Of a DNA stretch of 11,354 bases, positions 6,462 through 11,354 are shown one piece after another (the stretch's first letter is position 1; each line of letters starts with the position of its first letter). Under the pieces are notes generated by a model. The model was not told where the DNA came from. It ran no database searches and saw only the letters and a list, made by a program, of their open reading frames with translations. The DNA is from a bacterium (GTDB lineage Bacteria > SM23-31 > JAUVVT01). The stretch lies in NCBI GenBank assembly GCA_030616165.1, contig JAUWXV010000116.1, positions 1 through 11,354 of the forward strand. The letters run 5' to 3'. A program made the position numbers and the translations under genes.

Positions 6462-7976
6462 CTATTCAGGAATTCTGAAATAGATAAAGAATGAGCCTTC
6501 CTGTCTTTTGATATGCATCAGGACTGAATCACCCTTTTTCAGGGATTTGACGGCACTATCGTAATCCTTCACAGACTCAATATTTGTCTTATTAACCTTT
6601 TTTATAACATCCCCCACCCTCAGATCTGCACTTGCTCCGACACCGGAAGGGTTAACATTAGTAATCACAACACCTTTCTCGTTAGAATCGATCTGGAACT
6701 TAGAAGCAATTCCCGGAGTAATCTCGCTCACAGTAATCCCAATAGTTCCTTCTGTCTTTTCGGTAACTAGCGATACAATTTGTTCATCTGACGGCAACTC
6801 TGCTAATTTTACCCTGATATTTCTTTGTTTTCCATCACGAATAATACTTAATGTTACCCAGGTTCCAGGACTGGTTGCTGCAACTCTGTTTCTAAGGTCA
6901 CCAGTATTGATAACCTCTTTCCCATCGAGTTTTTTTATAACATCTTGAATCATCAAATCTGCCTTTTCTGCCGGGCTGTTTTCGGTGACCTGACTAATTA
7001 AAGCCCCTTTCTGGTCTTTTAAATCCAGTACTCTTTTAATATCTTCAGTGACAGGTTGAATCCAGACACCCAGCCATCCTCTTACCACCTTCCCTTTTGA
7101 AATAAGTTGGTTCATAACATCTTTTGCCATATTAATAGGAACAGCCAGCCCAACCCCCTGAAATCCTCCCGACCCGGAGGATATAATTGCAGTGTTGATA
7201 CCTACTAACTCTCCTTTTAAATTTACTAATGCACCCCCGGAGTTCCCGTGGTTTATTGCGGCATCAGTCTGGATAAAATCAGAATATTCTGCAAGACCAA
7301 TGTTAGAACGACCTTTAGCACTCACTATTCCTGCTGTAACTGTGTGAGCCAGTGCTTCTCCAAAAGGTGAGCCAATCGCAAGAACCCATTCACCCACCCT
7401 CAATTTATCAGAATCACCAAGGGGAACAGCAGGAAGATTTTTTTCTTCTATCTTTAAAACAGCAATATCGGTTTTAGGGTCGGTTCCTACTATTTTAGCA
7501 TCGTGAGTTTTACCTCCCATTAGTTTAACCTTAATAACATCCGCTTTTTCAATAACATGATTATTAGTTATAATATAACCGTTTTCTCTCACAATGACTC
7601 CCGAGCCCAGACCATGCTGACGCAGTTCACCCTCCGGAATAGGAATCCTGAAAAATCTGTCAAAAAAGTCTTCCCCGAAAAAATCTCTGAAAGGGTCACT
7701 ATCAAAAAACGGACTCCTGAATTCCCGAGAATCCCTTTTAATAACCCTCTCCGTAAATATTGTCACTATTGATGGATTTGCTCTTTCTGCCACTGAAATA
7801 AATGCCTCATTAAAACTTAATAAATCTAATCCTATTTGAGACTGATAGTTTTTAACTGAAGTTTCTGCTTTCAATATTGGATTATTATCTGATTGAAATG
7901 TTAAACCATATCCAATAAGAATTACAATTGCAATAAATGAAATCCCAATTGCTAAAAACCTCAATTTGTTTTTCAT
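6462..7976 (-). CDS. htrA: Do-family (HtrA/Deg) periplasmic serine protease with two PDZ domains
   Basis: This envelope protease-chaperone degrades or refolds misfolded exported proteins. The protein has 504 residues. Residues 6-25 form a hydrophobic signal or anchor. The trypsin-like domain spans about 60-290, with the triad H140 (TNNHVIE), D170 (DPKTDIAVLKI) and S246 (GNSGGAL). A long loop rich in Phe and Asp (about 88-112), typical of the LA loop in this family, precedes the catalytic core. PDZ1 lies at about 298-393 (GWLGVWIQ, then LMIQDVIKKLDG) and PDZ2 at about 408-500 (RVGDVIKKVN). The usual Pro in INPGNSGG is His243, a tolerated-looking change. The start is supported by AAGGAGGT on the minus strand (7985-7992), eight bases before the ATG. 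The gene is convergent with the DUF5916 gene and divergent from gatB. A perfect 10-bp inverted repeat at 8030-8081 lies in its upstream region. Confidence 0.95.
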   Translation of the reverse strand: MKNKLRFLAIGISFIAIVILIGYGLTFQSDNNPILKAETSVKNYQSQIGLDLLSFNEAFISVAERANPSIVTIFTERVIKRDSREFRSPFFDSDPFRDFFGEDFFDRFFRIPIPEGELRQHGLGSGVIVRENGYIITNNHVIEKADVIKVKLMGGKTHDAKIVGTDPKTDIAVLKIEEKNLPAVPLGDSDKLRVGEWVLAIGSPFGEALAHTVTAGIVSAKGRSNIGLAEYSDFIQTDAAINHGNSGGALVNLKGELVGINTAIISSGSGGFQGVGLAVPINMAKDVMNQLISKGKVVRGWLGVWIQPVTEDIKRVLDLKDQKGALISQVTENSPAEKADLMIQDVIKKLDGKEVINTGDLRNRVAATSPGTWVTLSIIRDGKQRNIRVKLAELPSDEQIVSLVTEKTEGTIGITVSEITPGIASKFQIDSNEKGVVITNVNPSGVGASADLRVGDVIKKVNKTNIESVKDYDSAVKSLKKGDSVLMHIKRQEGSFFIYFRIPE

Positions 7977-8029
7977 TATTCTTTACCTCCTTAAGTTATT
8001 CATATATTTATACATTCGATAAACCTATT

Positions 8030-8081
8030 TTGTTCATAAAAAAAGTACACCAAATAAAATACTTCTATACATTATGAACAA
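8030..8081 (-). promoter_or_regulatory. Long-spaced 10-bp inverted repeat upstream of htrA
   Basis: TTGTTCATAA (8030-8039) and TTATGAACAA (8072-8081) are exact reverse complements with a 32-nt spacer. They lie 54-105 bp upstream of the htrA start in the divergent htrA/gatB region. No strong -10/-35 pair stands out on the minus strand inside it. The geometry resembles the 14-bp pair upstream of the DUF5916 gene (34-nt spacer, arms also starting TTGTT). A paired operator is possible, but chance occurrence in AT-rich DNA is not excluded. Confidence 0.4.
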
Positions 8082-8142
8082 CAACTCATTATATAAAAGT
8101 TCCCCTTTAATTTCACAAATTCGTGCATTTATAAAATAAAGC

Positions 8143-8191
8143 AACTTACTTTTTCCGTGAAGAAAGTGAGCAGAAAAACTTTATACTTAAT
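8143..8191 (+). repeat. Dispersed palindromic repeat, family A, copy 2
   Basis: This 49-nt stretch matches 3512-3560 at 37 of 49 positions without gaps and in the same orientation. The hairpin is CTTACTTTTT (8145-8154) with AGAAAGTGAG (8161-8170). The two imperfect positions are T-G, which pair as U-G in RNA, so the stem is preserved despite sequence change. The tail is GCAGAAAAACTTTATACTTA. It sits between htrA and gatB. The rest of the 301-bp gap 7977-8277 holds the htrA ribosome site, the inverted repeat at 8030-8081 and AT-rich DNA in which I cannot place a gatB promoter reliably. Confidence 0.7.
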
Positions 8192-8277
8192 TTTAATTTT
8201 ATACTTATTTTTTAATAAATTTTTTATTATATTGTAATATATACAAAATATAAAATTTAAAGAATGGGGTAAAACAA

Positions 8278-9723
8278 ATGGAGTTTGAACCAGTAATAGG
8301 GCTTGAAGTCCATGCACAATTAAAAACGGATTCAAAGATATTCTGCAGTTGTTCGACCAGGTTTGGCAGTGAACCCAATTCACAGACCTGCCCTGTATGC
8401 ACGGGAATGCCGGGTGTTCTTCCAGTCCTGAATACCAGAGTAGTTGAATTTGCTATAAAACTGGCTATTACCACAGGCAGCAAAATTGCTAAAAAATCGA
8501 TTTTTGCCCGAAAAAACTACTTTTATCCTGACCTGCCCAAGGCATATCAGATATCACAATATGAAGAACCATTTTGCAGTGGAGGTCATATCGAAATCCA
8601 GGCAAATGGTGGATGGAAAATAATAAACCTTACCAGAATACATCTTGAAGAAGACGCAGGGAAACTACTGCACCCGGAAGACAATGACACACATGGAAAA
8701 ACAAAAATAGATTTCAACCGATGCGGTGTTCCATTAATAGAAATTGTTACCGAACCGGTCATCACCTCTCCAAACGAAGCATATCTTTATTTGACAAAAC
8801 TCAAGCAACTTCTTGTATATCTCGAAATCTGTGATGGGAATATGGAAGAGGGAAGCCTGAGATGCGATGCTAATATATCCATAATGGAGAAAGGGAGTGA
8901 AAAATTAGGAGTCAAGACTGAAATAAAAAACCTAAATTCATTTCGCGGTGTTGAAAAGGCATTAGAGTATGAATTTGAACGTCAAAAAGGATTAATACTT
9001 AACGGGGAAAAAATTATTCAAGAAACATTACTCTGGGATGCAAATAAAAACATAGCCATCCCAATGCGTTCCAAAGAAGAGGCACACGACTATCGGTATT
9101 TTCCTGACCCTGACCTTGTTCCGCTATGGATTGATGAAAAATGGATTGATAAAATCAAATCCCAAATACCTGAACTCCCAAAAGATAAAAAACTAAGATT
9201 TATAAAACAATACGGTTTATCAGACTATAATGCTGAAATCCTCACCACAACAAAGGAACTCGCAAACTATTTCGAAGAAACAGTAAAATACTGCAAAGAT
9301 TTTATTAAAGCAAGCAACTGGATAATTACTGAAGTACTAAAAATCCTAAACGAAAAAAAGATTGAAATAAATGATTTTAATGTATCATCTAAAAACCTGG
9401 GAACTATGCTGAAGATGATAGAAGATGGAATAATAAGCGGTAAAATAGCAAAAGAAGTATTTGAATATATGACACTTACAGGAAAATCGGCAGAAGAGAT
9501 AACTAAAGAAAAAGGGTTGATTCAAATTACAGATTTAGAACAAATTTCTAAAACCATTGATGTTGTCCTAAAACAGAATCATAATGAAGTTTTAGCCTAT
9601 ATTGATGGAAAAGAAAAATTATTTGGGTTCTTTGTCGGACAAGTAATGAAAGCAACTAAAGGAAAAGCAAATCCAAAAATTGTTAATGAAGAACTCAGAA
9701 AAAAATTAAACTCATTGAAATAA
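8278..9723 (+). CDS. gatB: Asp-tRNA(Asn)/Glu-tRNA(Gln) amidotransferase subunit B
   Basis: GatB binds the misacylated tRNA, phosphorylates the Glu or Asp side chain with ATP, and amidates it with ammonia supplied by GatA. The protein has 481 residues, full length for the family. The N-terminal cradle begins with FEPVIGLEVHAQL. It has a four-cysteine set C23, C25, C38 and C41 (FCSCS, then CPVCTGMPGVLPVLN), as in zinc-containing GatB proteins. The core blocks RKNYFYPDLPKAYQISQ, HLEEDAGKL, DFNRCGVPLIEIVTEP, MEEGSLRCDANIS and DYRYFPDPDLVPL follow. The helical and YqeY-like tail (about 300-478) ends GFFVGQVMKATKGKANP. The ATG at 8278 has GGGG at 8266-8269. It is 4.8 kb from gatA rather than beside it, and no gatC is in the window. 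The next gene follows by 35 nt and may share its transcript. Confidence 0.97.
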   Translation: MEFEPVIGLEVHAQLKTDSKIFCSCSTRFGSEPNSQTCPVCTGMPGVLPVLNTRVVEFAIKLAITTGSKIAKKSIFARKNYFYPDLPKAYQISQYEEPFCSGGHIEIQANGGWKIINLTRIHLEEDAGKLLHPEDNDTHGKTKIDFNRCGVPLIEIVTEPVITSPNEAYLYLTKLKQLLVYLEICDGNMEEGSLRCDANISIMEKGSEKLGVKTEIKNLNSFRGVEKALEYEFERQKGLILNGEKIIQETLLWDANKNIAIPMRSKEEAHDYRYFPDPDLVPLWIDEKWIDKIKSQIPELPKDKKLRFIKQYGLSDYNAEILTTTKELANYFEETVKYCKDFIKASNWIITEVLKILNEKKIEINDFNVSSKNLGTMLKMIEDGIISGKIAKEVFEYMTLTGKSAEEITKEKGLIQITDLEQISKTIDVVLKQNHNEVLAYIDGKEKLFGFFVGQVMKATKGKANPKIVNEELRKKLNSLK

Positions 9724-9758
9724 AATTATCACAATTGACTTTAAAATAATCAAGATAA

Positions 9759-11333
9759 ATGGAAAACAAAAGAGGCATAAAGCCAGAAGAAGATGAGATA
9801 ACAGACCCTCTGTTCAAAAAACTAAAAGACGACCTACAAAGAGCAAACTACTTTGCAAAATTTGATAACAAAGATAAGACAACCCAATATGCCACTATGG
9901 CATTTAACCAGGCCCTTCAGAAAAAAGATTTTACAAAAGCTATTCAGATAAATGAAGATTTTTATCTTCCCAGAGAAAATCTCAATACAGCAGTGGAGGG
10001 ACTAATTGAAACTCTTCTGAAAAGTCAAAAATATGAAGAAGCCCTTAAAATATGCGAGCAATACCAATTTACCCCAAAGAACCTTCCGAATATAGCATTA
10101 ATTGTGTTTAAACAACACATTGAAGCAGGCAATCTTGAACAGGCAAAGTTAATTAAAAATAAATTCAATTTGACAATGCCCAATATTTTGCCTGTTGTGC
10201 TCGAAGCCTATAATAAATTTATGTTACATGGAATGTTGAATCGAGGTGAAATCTTGATTAAAGAATACGAAATTCCATCTCAAGAAGTAATTAAAGGTTT
10301 CACAAAAATATTTCTCTGGTTTATCAAAAATAAAAAATATAATGAAGCAATTCAAATAAAACAAAAATATTCATTTCCTAAAGATATAGAGACTCAAAGA
10401 GCGATTATTGAAGCATATCGTGAATTGATGATTAAAGAAAACTTTGATATTGCTAAGAATTGGTTAAAAGAATTTGAAATACCACCTGAAGAGAACGAAA
10501 AAATTTTACTCTGGCTAATAAACCAAAAATTTATATCTAACTCGACTAACACAGCAATACTGATAAAAAACGAATTCAATCCACCTAAAACACACCTTAA
10601 GGAAATTGCATTTAAACATTTTGAAAAGTATCTTGTCAAAGGAAACTTTGAAATCGCTTCAACAATAAGTAAAAACTTTGAACTTCCAGAAGAAAAAATT
10701 ACTCCTATAGTCAGCCAGATATACAAACTAAAGATGCAGGGGGGTAATTATGATAAAGCGATAGAGCTTACAAAAGAATATAAAATACCAAAAGAAATAA
10801 TTATTCCCCAAGCATTAAAAGCATTTGAATTTAATATAAACAGGAGAAATTACAAACGAGCCTCCTTTCTTAAGGATGAATTCCAGATTCCAGAAGAGAC
10901 TATAGAATCGTCTGCATTAAAAGCATTTGAGAGCAAAATTAATCAGAATAATTTCGAAACCGCAAAGATGATTATGAATCATTTCAATATTCCCCAGCCA
11001 AAAGTCAATTTTCTGATTTCTAATATCATTGAATCTTTAACTAAAAAAAAATTGTTTGAAAGGGCTGCTTTTTTGGGAAATTTTTTCCATCTGCCTAAGA
11101 GTGATATAGAAAAAATTGAATGGAAAATATTTGATAGAAAAATGGAAAATGGAAAATATTCAGATGCATACGTTCTAACAAAAGAATATAATTTATCACC
11201 AGAAAAGGTTAAAAAAAAGGTAGAAGAATATATTAAAATTCTTGAAGAAAAAGGCTCAAAAACAAGTGCCGACCTTATTAGAAACGAATTTAAAATGGTA
11301 AAAAAGGGATTCTTCAAAAAATTATTCGGATAA
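9759..11333 (+). CDS. Protein of 14 tandem 34-residue helical (TPR/PPR-like) repeats, function unknown
   Basis: The protein has 524 residues, no signal peptide and no transmembrane segment, so it is probably cytoplasmic. Residues 1-40 are charged. From about 41 to 517 I can divide the sequence by eye into 14 consecutive units of 34 residues (unit 6 has 35). In unit numbering, position 21 is Ala in 13 of 14, position 28 is Phe or Tyr in all 14, position 24 is mostly Ile/Leu, and position 31 is Pro in 10. Typical units contain ALKAFE, then G/N-N-Y/F-x-x-A and EFxIPxE. The length and the GxYxxA pattern suggest paired-helix TPR- or PPR-like solenoid repeats, which bind proteins or RNA. It ends in a basic KKGFFKKLFG tail. 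The ATG at 9759 directly follows an in-frame TAA and has a poor ribosome site. It lies 35 nt after gatB. I do not recognise a named family. Confidence 0.8.
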   Translation: MENKRGIKPEEDEITDPLFKKLKDDLQRANYFAKFDNKDKTTQYATMAFNQALQKKDFTKAIQINEDFYLPRENLNTAVEGLIETLLKSQKYEEALKICEQYQFTPKNLPNIALIVFKQHIEAGNLEQAKLIKNKFNLTMPNILPVVLEAYNKFMLHGMLNRGEILIKEYEIPSQEVIKGFTKIFLWFIKNKKYNEAIQIKQKYSFPKDIETQRAIIEAYRELMIKENFDIAKNWLKEFEIPPEENEKILLWLINQKFISNSTNTAILIKNEFNPPKTHLKEIAFKHFEKYLVKGNFEIASTISKNFELPEEKITPIVSQIYKLKMQGGNYDKAIELTKEYKIPKEIIIPQALKAFEFNINRRNYKRASFLKDEFQIPEETIESSALKAFESKINQNNFETAKMIMNHFNIPQPKVNFLISNIIESLTKKKLFERAAFLGNFFHLPKSDIEKIEWKIFDRKMENGKYSDAYVLTKEYNLSPEKVKKKVEEYIKILEEKGSKTSADLIRNEFKMVKKGFFKKLFG

Positions 11334-11354
11334 TTCATAATTTTCAATATATAC

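Noticed and set aside
8221-8262. TATA-like strings upstream of gatB as its promoter
   Set aside because: The stretch is almost entirely A and T, so many equally poor matches exist and none has a credible -35.
9735-9763. TTGACT before the repeat-protein gene as a promoter
   Set aside because: A correctly spaced -10 would fall on the start codon, and the 35-nt gap after gatB suggests readthrough instead.

Overview
This is an AT-rich chromosomal window (roughly one third G+C by eye) from a didermic bacterium. Diderm status is inferred from a predicted outer-membrane beta-barrel protein of the DUF5916 type and a two-PDZ periplasmic HtrA/Deg protease. The genus cannot be named from the sequence. 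The mix of DUF4321, TatA, GatA/GatB and DUF5916 with several dispersed palindromic repeats would fit an uncultivated or poorly sampled lineage, but that is inference.

Layout. Positions 1-1263 hold a phosphatidylethanolamine synthesis pair, psd (5' end outside the window) and pssA, overlapping by 26 nt. Positions 1396-1986 hold two small membrane-protein genes, a DUF4321 protein and tatA. At 2075-3490 is gatA, the amidase subunit of the tRNA-dependent amidotransferase. A 278-bp gap with dispersed repeats and a 14-bp inverted repeat around a possible promoter leads to a large secreted CBM9-like/DUF5916 outer-membrane protein (3769-6027). A 434-bp convergent intergenic region follows, containing a 22-bp perfect palindrome and an 80-bp composite inverted-repeat element. 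The HtrA protease gene is on the minus strand (6462-7976). A 301-bp divergent region then leads to gatB (8278-9723) and, 35 nt downstream, a 524-residue protein (9759-11333) that I read as 14 tandem 34-residue alpha-solenoid repeats.

How the genes relate. PssA makes phosphatidylserine and Psd decarboxylates it to phosphatidylethanolamine. GatA and GatB are two of the three GatCAB subunits that convert Glu-tRNA(Gln) and/or Asp-tRNA(Asn) to the amidated forms. gatC is absent here, and gatA and gatB are separated by the envelope-protein/protease block. That block is bracketed by two directly oriented, about 76% identical copies of a 49-bp palindromic repeat. TatA belongs to the twin-arginine export system, and HtrA could handle misfolded envelope proteins such as the neighbouring barrel.

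I find no CRISPR array, RNA gene, transposase, phage gene or recognisable defence system. The least ordinary items are the 14-repeat protein, the repeat-bracketed split of gatA/gatB, and the long inverted repeats upstream of the OMP and htrA genes.
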